Source: an uncultured Olleya sp. (GTDB lineage Bacteria > Bacteroidota > Bacteroidia > Flavobacteriales > Flavobacteriaceae). From it: 64,000 nucleotides of DNA. Below the pieces are notes generated by a model that made no database searches, was not told the origin of the DNA, and saw only the letters and a list, made by a program, of their open reading frames with translations. Of the stretch, positions 1 through 8,298 are shown piece by piece; position 1 is the stretch's first letter; each line of letters opens with the position of its first letter. Both the position numbers and the translations under genes were made by a program. The stretch lies in assembly GCA_947503885.1 (NCBI GenBank), contig CANNFD010000004.1:1-64000 (forward strand). The letters are read 5' to 3'.

Positions 1-188
1 AAAGTGATTTTTAGGTTAACTCTAAAGTCCACTACCTCACCATTTTTAACGCTAGCACTTTGATCTTTTACATATACAGATCTAATATTTTTAACGCTTT
101 TAGACGCGTGCTTAACTGCTTTTTTAGTTGCATCTTCCCAGCTTTTTTCTGAGTTTGATAATACTTCAATTACTTTTAATACTGCCAT
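1..188 (-). CDS. Dodecin family flavin-binding protein (3' end outside window)
   Basis: Reading leftwards from the ATG at 188, the frame stays open to the window edge for 62 codons. The product begins MAVLKVIEVLSNSEKSWEDA and continues with alternating beta and helix segments (KNIRSVYVKDQS, VVDFRVNLKITF). This is the dodecin pattern: a protein of about 67-70 residues that forms hollow dodecamers storing flavin. Only the last few residues are missing. The initiator codon is not preceded by a Shine-Dalgarno sequence, as is usual in this group. A terminator for the next gene separates it from the FadL-type gene, so it is probably its own transcript. Family assignment is confident; which flavin is bound cannot be seen. 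Confidence 0.85.
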   Translation of the reverse strand, partial: MAVLKVIEVLSNSEKSWEDATKKAVKHASKSVKNIRSVYVKDQSASVKNGEVVDFRVNLKIT

Positions 189-249
189 AATATTGGTTTT
201 TAATTATTGTTTGTTGTTTAAAAACTAATAGTGATACTAAAGTAGGAGT

Positions 250-281
250 ATAAAAAAAACCTGAACATTACGTTCAGGTTT
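250..281 (-). terminator. Rho-independent terminator of the FadL-type gene
   Basis: Inverted arms at 257-266 and 272-281 (AAACCTGAAC and its complement) enclose a 5-base loop. Read on the minus strand the stem is followed by a run of T. It lies 26 bases past the stop of the outer membrane protein gene. Confidence 0.85.
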
Positions 282-306
282 ATAAAATTCTAAGTTTTAA
301 AATAGG

Positions 307-1827
307 TTATATTTTGAAACCTAATGTTAAAGTAATGTTTGAGTTTTTATTGTCAATTGCTACTGCATCTGTTAATCCAGAATTAAAAAGCTGCTGATTT
401 CTATCTTGTTTAGACGAATTGTATGAAAGATCTAGGTTTGTGTTTCCAAAGTTATACCCTAAACCTAAAGAATAGCCTGTTAAATCTCCAATCTTATTTT
501 TGTTAGCATACGGACTTTCTTCTAATCTATAACCTCCTCTAAAACTTAATTGTTTCACTTTATATTCAGCACCTATTTTGTATGTAGAAGCTGCAGTAAG
601 TGTATTCTTCATAATAGTATTTTGCTCATTATAGTAGCTGTCAGATGTAGGTTTAAATTTTGTTTTACTATAATCTCTTCTAGAGTAATCAAAACTAATT
701 AACCCTTTTGTTCCAAAAACATATGCTAAACTTCCTGTAACTTTACTTGGAGTTTGTAAGCGGTAGCTATCAAAAACGTTTACAATGTTTGGGTCTACTA
801 TTTGGTAGAAGTCACCATTTGTATCATCAGTAACTAAAGTTTCAAGGTATTGTGTGGTCTCATCTTGTATAGACATCCATGTAGGAGAGTCATATGTTAG
901 TCCAGCTCTTAATTCATTCGTCAATTTAAAAATACCACCTAACTGGAAAGAAAATCCAGATCCATTAGTTAAAAGAGTATTGTCAAATAAGACTTCTTTT
1001 ACTTGAGAACCAGAGTTTGAATTTGTTTCGTAAAAACTTGTAAAACGTTCATAATTTAAAAAATGAGAATTAAGGTTTAACCCAAAATAAGCGTTGTCGC
1101 CATATTGTGTAGCAGCATTAAAGCTAATTTTTCCGTTATACCCAGTTGCAGCATAAACGTAGTCTTGCTTAAAAGAATTACCTAAAATATTACTAGAATA
1201 TCCTGTGTTGTCATCGTCATAGGTGTCTGGTTCTAGGATATAAGAATCATATCCTAAAAATGCTTGTTGGTTTTGATACCCATAAGCGCTACCAATCTTA
1301 CCATACGCTTGTGAAGTTGTTATTTCGTCAGATTCAGAAATTTCGTCTAATCTAAGACCTTGTGCGTTAGCAAGAAAATACTGAGCAATACTTGTGTTTC
1401 CGGTACCATTTGCTCTCCAATCATCATCATAATTTTTAGAAATATCATAGTTGATTCCTAAGGAAAACTTTTTCCATAAAGAGTTAGTATCAGTGTTTTT
1501 GAAAACAAAAACGCCACCACCTTGATTTAAATTAAAAGATGAGTTTGATGAGTTATCTATTCCGTTAAAATAGTTAGTATCATTTTTATTGCTTTCTACA
1601 CCTAAAGAAAAAGAGGCATAGCTGCTTGTAAATACTGCAGATCCTGCAGGGTTTACACTAATTGCGCTTAAATCTCCACCAAGTGCTCCAAAAGCACCGC
1701 TCATGCTTTTAAAACGAGCAGTTCCTTTTATGTCGCCACTTGATAACCTTAAAGCGTCATCTATAACCTGTGCTTGACTAATAGCCATAGTAAATGTACC
1801 TATGGCTAGCATAATTATTTTTTTCAT
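307..1827 (-). CDS. OmpP1/FadL-family outer membrane transport protein
   Basis: The product has 506 residues with a cleavable signal peptide (MKKIIMLAIGTFTMAISQAQ). It then has the N-terminal hatch-like segment typical of flavobacterial FadL/OmpP1 proteins: ALRLSSGDIKGTARFKSMSG followed by AFGALGGDLSAISVNPAG. The rest is an aromatic-rich alternating beta pattern ending SNITLTLGFKI, a C-terminal beta-strand with terminal hydrophobic residues as in outer membrane barrels. The family moves hydrophobic substrates such as long-chain fatty acids across the outer membrane; the substrate here is unknown. It lies 17 bases downstream of the repeat-bearing lipoprotein gene on the same strand, so the two are probably co-transcribed. 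A terminator follows its stop. Confidence 0.85.
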   Translation of the reverse strand: MKKIIMLAIGTFTMAISQAQVIDDALRLSSGDIKGTARFKSMSGAFGALGGDLSAISVNPAGSAVFTSSYASFSLGVESNKNDTNYFNGIDNSSNSSFNLNQGGGVFVFKNTDTNSLWKKFSLGINYDISKNYDDDWRANGTGNTSIAQYFLANAQGLRLDEISESDEITTSQAYGKIGSAYGYQNQQAFLGYDSYILEPDTYDDDNTGYSSNILGNSFKQDYVYAATGYNGKISFNAATQYGDNAYFGLNLNSHFLNYERFTSFYETNSNSGSQVKEVLFDNTLLTNGSGFSFQLGGIFKLTNELRAGLTYDSPTWMSIQDETTQYLETLVTDDTNGDFYQIVDPNIVNVFDSYRLQTPSKVTGSLAYVFGTKGLISFDYSRRDYSKTKFKPTSDSYYNEQNTIMKNTLTAASTYKIGAEYKVKQLSFRGGYRLEESPYANKNKIGDLTGYSLGLGYNFGNTNLDLSYNSSKQDRNQQLFNSGLTDAVAIDNKNSNITLTLGFKI

Positions 1828-1844
1828 ATTATTTTTTTTAAATT

Positions 1845-2801
1845 TTAACCTCTTCCTCTTCTAGAACCACCATTTGAAGTTGAGCTACTTCTTGGAGAAG
1901 AAGTGCTTCTAGGGGCTGAAGTGTTATTACTTCTAGGTCTAGGAGTTGATGTGTTAGTTCTAGGTCTAGTTGTGTTAGTTCTAGGTTTAACAGTGTTATT
2001 AGTTCTAGGTCTAACGGTATTATTGGTTCTAGGTCTAACGGTATTATTGGTTCTAGGTCTAACGGTATTATTGGTTCTAGGTCTAACGGTATTATTAGTT
2101 CTAGGTCTAACTGTGCTATTAGTTCTAGGTCTAACAGTATTGTTTCTTGAATATCTTGTGTTTAAATAGTTTCTGTTTATCAGAGAGCCTCTTCTACCAG
2201 CATTGTAAGATATACCTCTTCGGTAATACCCATGGTTGTAAGCATATCCGTGTCCGTATCCATATCCATATCCATAGTGGTAATACCCATAGTATGGAGA
2301 GCCCCATCCCCAATAAGGATTGTAAAAACTATTATTCCAACCAAAACCGTAGTTCCAAGAGTAAGGACTATTCCAGCCCCAGTTATACCAACCATTCCAA
2401 CCCCAAGGTCTGTTCCAACCATAATTATTGTAATAACCGGTATCGTGAATATTAATTATAACATTACTGCTTGTAGCGCCCCAACCTGCATTTTGTTCTG
2501 TAACTTCAGTGCTCTCGTCATAAGTTCCTTGATAAGAGTCTACATCAGTAAAAACATCATCTGTTTGGGTGTATACTTCAGCTTCAATTGCTTTTTCCTT
2601 AAAATAATTAGTATAATAATCATTATTATTTTCAGCAGAGATTGCTACAGTTTCTCTTTCTTGATTTTCTGTAGGTGTCCCATAAATGCCATCACTAGAT
2701 TGTCCAACATATTGGTAAGAACCACAAGAGGTTAAAACTAAAGCTGCAAAAAGTACAGTAAAAGCCTGTGCTTTATTTAATAAGTAGTTAATTAATTTCA
2801 T
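1845..2801 (-). CDS. Lipoprotein with aromatic-rich core and TVRPRTNN tandem repeats
   Basis: The product has 318 residues. The signal peptide ends in lipobox LTSC (Cys26), so it should be a lipoprotein. Residues 105-195 are unusually rich in Trp, Tyr, Gly and Asn (WGWNGWYNWGW, YGYGYGYGHGY). Residues 222-279 are an eight-residue tandem repeat (TVRPRTNN, about seven units), followed by a Ser/Arg/Pro-rich tail ending RRGRG. The tail is strongly basic and probably disordered. Homologues next to proS in flavobacteria are usually left hypothetical or misnamed as vitellogenin-like; no function is known to me. A surface or outer-membrane role is suggested only by the lipid anchor and the neighbouring FadL-type gene. 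It is divergent from proS. Confidence 0.75.
   Translation of the reverse strand: MKLINYLLNKAQAFTVLFAALVLTSCGSYQYVGQSSDGIYGTPTENQERETVAISAENNNDYYTNYFKEKAIEAEVYTQTDDVFTDVDSYQGTYDESTEVTEQNAGWGATSSNVIINIHDTGYYNNYGWNRPWGWNGWYNWGWNSPYSWNYGFGWNNSFYNPYWGWGSPYYGYYHYGYGYGYGHGYAYNHGYYRRGISYNAGRRGSLINRNYLNTRYSRNNTVRPRTNSTVRPRTNNTVRPRTNNTVRPRTNNTVRPRTNNTVRPRTNNTVKPRTNTTRPRTNTSTPRPRSNNTSAPRSTSSPRSSSTSNGGSRRGRG
1965..2138 (-). repeat. 24-bp coding tandem repeat (TVRPRTNN units)
   Basis: About seven adjacent 24-bp units encode TVRPRTNN with small variants (NS for NN, K for R, one shortened TTRPRTN unit). Several central units are nearly identical at the DNA level, so slippage or recombination could change copy number without breaking frame. 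The antisense strand is open across it, which produces a spurious Leu/Val-rich ORF. Confidence 0.9.
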
Positions 2802-2830
2802 ATCGTGTTGTTTTTAATTGTTGAACATTA

Positions 2831-2838
2831 CAAAAATA
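2831..2838 (-). promoter_or_regulatory. -7 promoter element for the lipoprotein-FadL pair
   Basis: On the minus strand the sequence is TATTTTTG, an exact match to the Bacteroidetes -7 consensus TAnnTTTG, 30 bases before the lipoprotein ATG. No good -33 TTTG is at the right distance. Confidence 0.45.
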
Positions 2839-2902
2839 GTTAGTTTTGTCCAACTATTTTATTATTTAACATAATCACAATTTTTGTGCCAAAACACTAT
2901 AT

Positions 2903-4381
2903 ATGAGTAAAAAACTAACAAGTAGAGCTGAAAATTATTCCAAGTGGTATAATGAGTTGGTGGTAGAGGCTGATTTAGCAGAAAACTCTGCAGTAAGAGG
3001 CTGTATGGTTATCAAGCCTTACGGTTTTGCAATTTGGGAAAAAATGCAAGCAGAACTAGATAGAATGTTTAAAGAAACAGGTCATCAAAACGCGTATTTC
3101 CCATTATTTGTCCCTAAAAGCTTATTTGAAGCAGAAGAAAAAAATGCTGAAGGTTTTGCTAAAGAGTGTGCAGTGGTTACACACTATAGGCTACAAAACG
3201 ATCCAGATAACCCAGGTAAATTAAGAGTAGATCCTAATGCTAAATTAGAGGAGGAGCTAGTAGTGCGCCCAACTAGTGAAGCTATTATATGGAACACTTA
3301 CAAAGGTTGGATCCAATCGTATAGAGATTTACCATTACTGATTAACCAATGGGCTAACGTAGTACGTTGGGAGATGCGTACACGTTTGTTTTTGCGTACA
3401 GCAGAGTTTTTATGGCAAGAAGGTCATACAGCACATGCAACTAAAGCAGAAGCGATTACAGAAGCAGAATTAATGAACAATATATATGCTACGTTTGCTG
3501 AAAACTTTATGGCAATACCTGTAATACAAGGTTTAAAAACAGAAAGTGAACGTTTTGCTGGAGCAGATGAAACCTATTGTATTGAAGCATTAATGCAGGA
3601 TGGAAAAGCGCTACAAGCGGGTACGTCTCACTTTTTAGGTCAAAACTTTGCTAAAGCATTTGATGTTAAGTTTACTTCAAAAGAAGGGAAGCAGGATTAT
3701 GTATGGGCTACGTCATGGGGTGTGTCTACTAGGTTAATGGGGGCTTTAATAATGACGCATAGTGATGATCATGGTTTAGTGTTACCTCCAAATTTAGCAC
3801 CTAATCAAGTTGTTATTGTACCTATTTACAAAACAGATGAACAACTAGAAGCGATTACAGAAGTTGTTAATGGTATAATGAAAGACTTACGCAGTAAAAA
3901 CATTACAGTTAAGTTTGATAATAGAGATACTTATCGACCAGGAGCTAAGTTTGCGCAGCATGAATTGCAAGGAGTGCCATTAAGAATAGCAATTGGTGCA
4001 AGAGACCTAGAAAACGGAACTGTCGAGCTTGCTAGACGTGATACGTTAACTAAAGAAGTTGTTGCATTAGATGGTTTATCAGATAAAGTAGAAGGTTTAA
4101 TGACCGAAATACAAGACACTTTATTTAAAAAAGCCTTAGATTTTAGAGATAATCACATTACAGAAGTAAATTCTTTTGAAGAATTTAAAAAAGTTTTAGA
4201 AGAAAAAGGTGGTTTTATTTCTGCGCATTGGGATGGAACTACAGAAACTGAAGATAAAATTAAAGAAATTACAAAAGCAACTATTAGATGTATGCCTTTA
4301 GAAGGCAAAATTGAAAAAGGTGTTTGTGTGCTTACAGGCAGAGAATCAGCACGTCGCGTTTTATTTGCGAAAGCTTATTAA
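2903..4381 (+). CDS. proS: Prolyl-tRNA synthetase (archaeal/eukaryotic type)
   Basis: The product is a 492-residue class II aminoacyl-tRNA synthetase that charges tRNA-Pro in the cytoplasm. Visible marks are [10 protein letters not shown] (121-130), the motif-2 region [14 protein letters not shown] (165-178), [16 protein letters not shown] (238-253) and the motif-3 region [11 protein letters not shown] (286-296). An anticodon-binding domain follows from about 300, and a C-terminal domain ends in tyrosine (FAKAY), as in archaeal-type enzymes. The length and the lack of an insertion between motifs 2 and 3 mean it has no bacterial-type editing domain. The gene is monocistronic, divergent from the lipoprotein gene and followed by the tRNA-Glu/rpsT promoters. 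Confidence 0.96.
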   Translation: MSKKLTSRAENYSKWYNELVVEADLAENSAVRGCMVIKPYGFAIWEKMQAELDRMFKETGHQNAYFPLFVPKSLFEAEEKNAEGFAKECAVVTHYRLQNDPDNPGKLRVDPNAKLEEELVVRPTSEAIIWNTYKGWIQSYRDLPLLINQWANVVRWEMRTRLFLRTAEFLWQEGHTAHATKAEAITEAELMNNIYATFAENFMAIPVIQGLKTESERFAGADETYCIEALMQDGKALQAGTSHFLGQNFAKAFDVKFTSKEGKQDYVWATSWGVSTRLMGALIMTHSDDHGLVLPPNLAPNQVVIVPIYKTDEQLEAITEVVNGIMKDLRSKNITVKFDNRDTYRPGAKFAQHELQGVPLRIAIGARDLENGTVELARRDTLTKEVVALDGLSDKVEGLMTEIQDTLFKKALDFRDNHITEVNSFEEFKKVLEEKGGFISAHWDGTTETEDKIKEITKATIRCMPLEGKIEKGVCVLTGRESARRVLFAKAY

Positions 4382-4406
4382 ATTTTTTTTATTTTTTTTT
4401 AAATTA

Positions 4407-4439
4407 TTGTTGCAACACTTAAATATAGTTGTATATTTG
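4407..4439 (+). promoter_or_regulatory. Upstream promoter P1 of the tRNA-Glu/rpsT unit
   Basis: The -7 element TATATTTG is at 4432-4439, with TTG 19 bases upstream (4410-4412). The block TATATTTGCACCC is identical to the one in front of tRNA-Arg (19334 region, minus strand), which supports it as a stable-RNA promoter. Confidence 0.65.
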
Positions 4440-4476
4440 CACCCGCAATGGAAACATTGTTGGTTATTTGAAAAAG

Positions 4477-4508
4477 TTTGCAAGTTTAAAAAATAAGTTT
4501 TATATTTG
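4477..4508 (+). promoter_or_regulatory. Proximal promoter P2 of tRNA-Glu/rpsT
   Basis: TTTG at 4477-4480, a 20-base spacer and TATATTTG at 4501-4508 match the Bacteroidetes consensus. The expected start, a few bases past the -7 box, lies about 12 bases before the tRNA. Confidence 0.75.
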
Positions 4509-4526
4509 CGCTCTCAATAGCAAAAT

Positions 4527-4598
4527 GGCCCGTTCGTCTATCGGCTAGGACGCATGGTTTTCATCCATGTAAGAGGGGTTCGATTCCCCTACGGGCTA
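4527..4598 (+). tRNA. tRNA-Glu (anticodon TTC)
   Basis: This is a 72-base cloverleaf. The acceptor arms are GGCCCGT and ACGGGCT with discriminator A. The anticodon stem GCATGG/CCATGT encloses loop TTTTCAT with anticodon TTC, and the T arm is AGGGG-TTCGATT-CCCCT. CCA is not encoded. It sits just downstream of two promoters and 31 bases before rpsT, so it is probably processed from a common transcript. Confidence 0.97.
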
Positions 4599-4629
4599 CA
4601 ATTTTTTAATTAAAATAGAAAAAAACAAA

Positions 4630-4881
4630 ATGGCAAATCATAAGTCAGCTTTAAAAAGAATTAGAAGTAACGAAGCTAAGCGTTTAATAAATAAGTATCA
4701 GCATAAGACTACTCGTAATGCTATTAAAAGATTACGTGAGTTAGAAGATAAGAAAGAGGCTGAAGCTTTATTTCCTTCTGTAGCATCTATGTTAGACAAG
4801 CTAGCTAAGAGAAACGTAATACACGCTAACAAAGCTGCTAACTTAAAATCTAGTTTATCTAAGCACGTAGCTGCTTTATAA
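4630..4881 (+). CDS. rpsT: 30S ribosomal protein S20
   Basis: The product has 83 residues, highly basic and all-helical: MANHKSALKRIRSNEAKRL at the start, then NKYQHKTTRNAIKRL, and NVIHANKAANLKSSLSKHV near the end. This is the S20 signature. S20 binds 16S rRNA early in 30S assembly. It follows tRNA-Glu and is closed by a strong terminator 23 bases past its stop. Confidence 0.97.
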   Translation: MANHKSALKRIRSNEAKRLINKYQHKTTRNAIKRLRELEDKKEAEALFPSVASMLDKLAKRNVIHANKAANLKSSLSKHVAAL

Positions 4882-4904
4882 TTAGTTTCTAGTTTAAAAA
4901 CTTT

Positions 4905-4935
4905 AAGCGCTTCATTTTTATGAAGCGCTTTTTTT
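4905..4935 (+). terminator. Terminator of tRNA-Glu/rpsT
   Basis: Arms AAGCGCTTCA (4905-4914) and TGAAGCGCTT (4921-4930) pair perfectly around a 6-base loop, and the second arm runs into a T tract. Confidence 0.92.
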
Positions 4936-4991
4936 GTGTCTTAATTTTGGCAGGTCTTAGTTTAAAATTTAAGTAGGGTGCTTTGGTTGGT

Positions 4992-5078
4992 GCGTTAACG
5001 GTAGTAGTGGTTAGCTTTTGGCGAGCGTACGCTTCGAGCCAAAACTATTAACGGATGACGTGACCCTTGGGTAACGCC
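4992..5078 (-). repeat. Intergenic inverted-repeat element, copy A
   Basis: Read on the minus strand, it begins GGCGTTACCCAAGGGTCACG, continues TCATCCGTTA and TTTTGG, then AAAAG and CCACTACTACCGTTAACGC. The termini GCGTTA and TAACGC are inverted. The order of blocks matches the copies at 17763 and 42744. It lies between rpsT and rho, outside any gene. I infer a short non-coding, possibly REP- or MITE-like family; its mobilising enzyme is not in the window. Confidence 0.65.
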
Positions 5079-5160
5079 ATAAAACATGTTTATCTAGATT
5101 AGATATGTTTTTTAAAATTTACTTAAATTGTATTACTGGTCTTTGATTATACTATAAATA

Positions 5161-5197
5161 AAAAAAAGCCTTAACTATATAGTTAAGGCTTTTTTTT
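5161..5197 (-). terminator. Terminator of rho (bidirectional)
   Basis: Arms AGCCTTAACT (5167-5176) and AGTTAAGGCT (5181-5190) pair around ATAT. A tracts on the left and T tracts on the right allow termination in both directions. It lies 21 bases past the rho stop. Confidence 0.9.
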
Positions 5198-5217
5198 ATT
5201 GTATTTAATTTTAGGTT

Positions 5218-6912
5218 TTAACCATTCATTGAGATTAAAAACTCTTCGTTGTTTCTAGTTTGCTTAAACCTATCGTTTATAAACTCCATAGCTTCAACTG
5301 GGTTCATATCTGCTAGGTATTTACGCATTACCCACATACGTTGGATTGTTGTTGCATCTAATAGGATGTCGTCACGACGCGTGCTTGATGATGTTAAATC
5401 GATAGCTGGGAATATACGACGATTAGATATTTTACGGTCTAATTGTAGTTCCATGTTTCCTGTACCTTTAAACTCTTCAAAGATAACTTCGTCCATTTTA
5501 GATCCAGTCTCTGTTAACGCTGTTGCGATAATTGTTAATGATCCACCGTTTTCTATATTACGTGCAGCTCCAAAAAAGCGTTTTGGTTTATGCAATGCAT
5601 TGGCATCTACACCTCCAGAAAGGATTTTTCCTGAGGCTGGTTGTACAGAGTTGTATGCTCTTGCTAAACGTGTGATAGAGTCTAATAGGATAACAACATC
5701 ATGTCCACACTCTACTAATCGTTTTGCTTTTTCAAGTACGATATTAGCAATTTTTACGTGCTCATGTGCTTCTTTATCAAATGTTGACGCGATAACTTCT
5801 CCGCGAACATTACGTTGCATGTCCGTTACCTCTTCAGGGCGCTCGTCAATTAGTAAGATCATTTGGTATACTTCTGGATGGTTTGCTGCAATTGCATTGG
5901 CAACATCCTTTAAAAGCATTGTTTTACCTGTTTTAGGTTGTGATACGATCATACCACGTTGTCCTTTACCAATTGGCGCAAATAAATCCATGATTCTTGT
6001 GGATATAGTTGCTTGCTTTTCGGCAATATTAAATTTTTCTTGAGGAAATAATGGTGTTAAATGCTCAAAAGCAACACGGTCTCTTACCACATTTGGGTTT
6101 TGACCATTAATTCTGCTTACTTTAATTAAAGGGAAATATTTTTCACCTTCTTTAGGTGGTCTAACTTGACCTAAAACAGTATCTCCAACTTTAAGTCCAA
6201 ATAAACGGATTTGAGATTGAGAGACATAAATATCATCTGGAGAAGAAAGGTAGTTGTAATCTGAAGACCTTAAAAAGCCATATCCATCTTGCATGATGTC
6301 TAAAACACCTTCACTTTCTATGATAGCGTCAAATTCAAAATCTGGTTCTCTATAACGGTTACGACTGTCTTTGTTACCGTTATGTTGGTTTCCGTTTTTT
6401 TGATTTTTCTGATTTTTTTGATTTTGATGTTTTGGACGATTTGGTTGTTTGTTATCGCTTTGTTTATCGTCCTTATTGTCGTTAGACGGTTTGTTTTTCT
6501 GGTGGTTGTGAACCGGTTTTTTTGGTTGTGGTTTGGCAGGCGCTTTTGCTACAGGTGCTTTTTCAACCTCTTTTTTAGGTTCTGTTTCAGGATTCAAGTC
6601 TAATTTAGGTTGACTACTATTATCCTTACGTTGTGCAGGTTTGCTAACTCTTGCTCTTTTTGGTTTTTTAACTTCAGGTTTTTCAGAGGTTTCTGATTTT
6701 GCTGGAGTTGCTCTTTTTACAGGAGCTTTTTTAGCAGGAGCGTCTTCCTTTTTAACCTCTAATACAGCTTTTGGATCTGCTGCTTGCTTATCTAGTATTT
6801 GATATACTAAATCTAGTTTTTTTAATGAACGAAACTTTGAGACATTCAGTTTTTTAGCTATATCCTGCAATTCAGGAAGCTTCATTTCTTTTAATTGTGA
6901 GATTTCAAACAT
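5218..6912 (-). CDS. rho: Transcription termination factor Rho with long disordered insert
   Basis: The product is a 564-residue ATP-dependent RNA helicase that releases transcripts. Residues 1-45 are the Rho N-terminal helical domain ([19 protein letters not shown]). Residues 195-270 are the cold-shock-like RNA-binding domain ([21 protein letters not shown]). From 275 on is the hexameric ATPase with Walker A QPKTGKT (325-331), [15 protein letters not shown] and [11 protein letters not shown]. Between them, about residues 46-192, is a low-complexity Lys/Pro/Ala then Asn/Gln/Lys tract ([14 protein letters not shown]), making the protein about 145 residues longer than the E. coli enzyme. Such inserts occur in Bacteroidetes Rho. 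It is convergent with rpsT and divergent from DUF4293. Confidence 0.97.
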   Translation of the reverse strand: MFEISQLKEMKLPELQDIAKKLNVSKFRSLKKLDLVYQILDKQAADPKAVLEVKKEDAPAKKAPVKRATPAKSETSEKPEVKKPKRARVSKPAQRKDNSSQPKLDLNPETEPKKEVEKAPVAKAPAKPQPKKPVHNHQKNKPSNDNKDDKQSDNKQPNRPKHQNQKNQKNQKNGNQHNGNKDSRNRYREPDFEFDAIIESEGVLDIMQDGYGFLRSSDYNYLSSPDDIYVSQSQIRLFGLKVGDTVLGQVRPPKEGEKYFPLIKVSRINGQNPNVVRDRVAFEHLTPLFPQEKFNIAEKQATISTRIMDLFAPIGKGQRGMIVSQPKTGKTMLLKDVANAIAANHPEVYQMILLIDERPEEVTDMQRNVRGEVIASTFDKEAHEHVKIANIVLEKAKRLVECGHDVVILLDSITRLARAYNSVQPASGKILSGGVDANALHKPKRFFGAARNIENGGSLTIIATALTETGSKMDEVIFEEFKGTGNMELQLDRKISNRRIFPAIDLTSSSTRRDDILLDATTIQRMWVMRKYLADMNPVEAMEFINDRFKQTRNNEEFLISMNG

Positions 6913-7174
6913 TGATGTTGAATTAACTTATGTGTTGATGTAATTTGAATTGATTATTTCTTGTAGAAAATAAGATATACTTCTGAAGAATTAACGTTTT
7001 GCTATGGTGAGTGTTGCAATACGTTACTGCAATTATACAACTTTTATTTTAATTTTTTATTTATGTGACTATGTTTATTAGTTTTAAATATCAGGCAGTC
7101 AGCACGTATTGTCTTTATTATTATTTTCTATAAATTTTTAGGCGACTATGTTTCTTTAATTCTAAAAGAAACTA

Positions 7175-7182
7175 TATTTTTG
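7175..7182 (+). promoter_or_regulatory. -7 promoter element for the DUF4293 gene
   Basis: TATTTTTG matches TAnnTTTG and lies 26 bases before the ATG at 7209. No -33 box is obvious. The rest of the 296-base rho-DUF4293 divergent gap holds no gene; GACTATGTTT occurs twice in it (7067 and 7144). Confidence 0.5.
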
Positions 7183-7208
7183 TCATTCATACTATTTGAA
7201 ACTTTTAT

Positions 7209-7622
7209 ATGTTACAACGTATTCAAACTGTTTATTTATTAATTGTTGCAATTATATCTGGCGGATTAATTTTTGTCTTTGATTTATGGACAACAACAAA
7301 TGAGGTAGTAGTTTTTGCAAAAGATGAGCTAGTTGTTTTTGGTTTGTTTCTAGCGTCTGCGATGTTAGCTTTAGTTTCAATTTTTAATTATAAAAATAGA
7401 AAGTCTCAATTTATGTTGGGACGACTAAATCAGATATTAAATTTAATTTTACTAGGATTTTTCGTGTATCGAATACTAAATGCATCTGGAGAAGCAAATG
7501 ATGTTTCAGAGAAAGGTGTTGCGATTTTCCTCCCTGTTATTTCTATCGTCTTTTTGATTTTATCAAATAGGGCCATTAAGAAGGATGAAGATCTTGTAAA
7601 ATCTGTAGATCGTTTACGTTAA
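7209..7622 (+). CDS. DUF4293 family membrane protein
   Basis: The product has 137 residues with four predicted transmembrane helices: about 8-28, 43-62, 73-92 (LNQILNLILLGFFVYRIL) and 105-122. It begins MLQRIQTVYLLIVAI. This matches DUF4293, a Bacteroidetes inner-membrane family of unknown function often found beside rho. The promoter lies just upstream, and a strong hairpin shared with the convergent phosphodiesterase gene follows. Confidence 0.8.
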   Translation: MLQRIQTVYLLIVAIISGGLIFVFDLWTTTNEVVVFAKDELVVFGLFLASAMLALVSIFNYKNRKSQFMLGRLNQILNLILLGFFVYRILNASGEANDVSEKGVAIFLPVISIVFLILSNRAIKKDEDLVKSVDRLR

Positions 7623-7653
7623 ACCTAACATCTTAGTAGTATTAGTGCGAGAA

Positions 7654-7681
7654 AAAACCGAAGCGAAAGCTTCGGTTTTTT
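7654..7681. terminator. Bidirectional terminator between DUF4293 and phosphodiesterase genes
   Basis: Arms AAAACCGAAGC (7654-7664) and GCTTCGGTTTT (7669-7679) enclose a GAAA tetraloop. T runs follow in both directions and serve both convergent genes. Confidence 0.92.
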
Positions 7682-8176
7682 TTATTTTCTTGGATATTCA
7701 ATGACTTCCAAATTATCAATTTTACCATTGTCTACAGTAAAGCGAAGCATGGTTCTAACGTTATGAAACCCGTGTATGCCAATTGCACCAGGATTGATAT
7801 GCAATAAGCCTAATTTTTTGTCAGGCATAACTTTTAAAATATGGGAGTGTCCACAAATAAATAATTTAGGTGGATTTTTAGTAATTTCTTCACGTACTCT
7901 AATATTATATCTATTCGGGTATCCGCCAATATGTGTAATCCAAACATCAATACCTTCAATAGTAAAACGATTGTTTTCTGGAAATTCAGCTCTAGCTTTA
8001 TCATTGTCTATATTACCCCAAACCGCACGTAATGGTTTTAGTGCTTTAATAGCATCGGTAACTTTTAAATCTCCAATGTCCCCAGCGTGCCAAACCTCGT
8101 CTGCTTGTTTAACATGTTTAAGTATTGTATCATCAATATAACTGTGTGTGTCGGATAGTAGTAGTATTTTTTTCAT
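7682..8176 (-). CDS. YfcE/MJ0936-type metallophosphoesterase
   Basis: The product is a 164-residue calcineurin-like phosphoesterase. Metal-binding motifs appear in order: SDTHSY (D8, H10), HAGDIGD, WGNIDND, THIGGYP and CGHSHILK. Family members are cytoplasmic phosphodiesterases acting on small nucleotide or phosphodiester substrates in vitro; the natural substrate is usually unknown. The length is normal for the family. It is convergent with DUF4293 and divergent from truA. Confidence 0.88.
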   Translation of the reverse strand: MKKILLLSDTHSYIDDTILKHVKQADEVWHAGDIGDLKVTDAIKALKPLRAVWGNIDNDKARAEFPENNRFTIEGIDVWITHIGGYPNRYNIRVREEITKNPPKLFICGHSHILKVMPDKKLGLLHINPGAIGIHGFHNVRTMLRFTVDNGKIDNLEVIEYPRK

Positions 8177-8261
8177 TTATGCTGAATCTGTTTCAGTACG
8201 TTTATTAGGTAAACTATTCTTAAAATTTTAGGCTTAAGACTTTAAGCTTCTGTCTTTGTAT

Positions 8262-8269
8262 TATCTTTG
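8262..8269 (+). promoter_or_regulatory. -7 promoter element for truA
   Basis: TATCTTTG matches TAnnTTTG, 30 bases before the TTG start of truA. Its position supports that start. Confidence 0.55.
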
Positions 8270-8298
8270 TTTTTTCAAAATGTAAAAATACAGTTTTC

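Noticed and set aside
1965-2138. CRISPR-like regularly spaced repeat
   Set aside because: Units are contiguous with no spacers and encode a protein repeat in frame; no cas genes.
1903-2169. Leu/Val-rich ORF antisense to the lipoprotein repeat
   Set aside because: It is only the open antisense frame of the 24-bp repeat; no promoter and implausible composition.
4311-4496. 61-residue plus-strand ORF over the end of proS
   Set aside because: Overlaps proS out of frame and runs through the tRNA-Glu promoter region.
5249-6043. 264-residue ORF antisense to rho
   Set aside because: Antisense to the conserved ATPase domain of rho; an artefact of codon bias.
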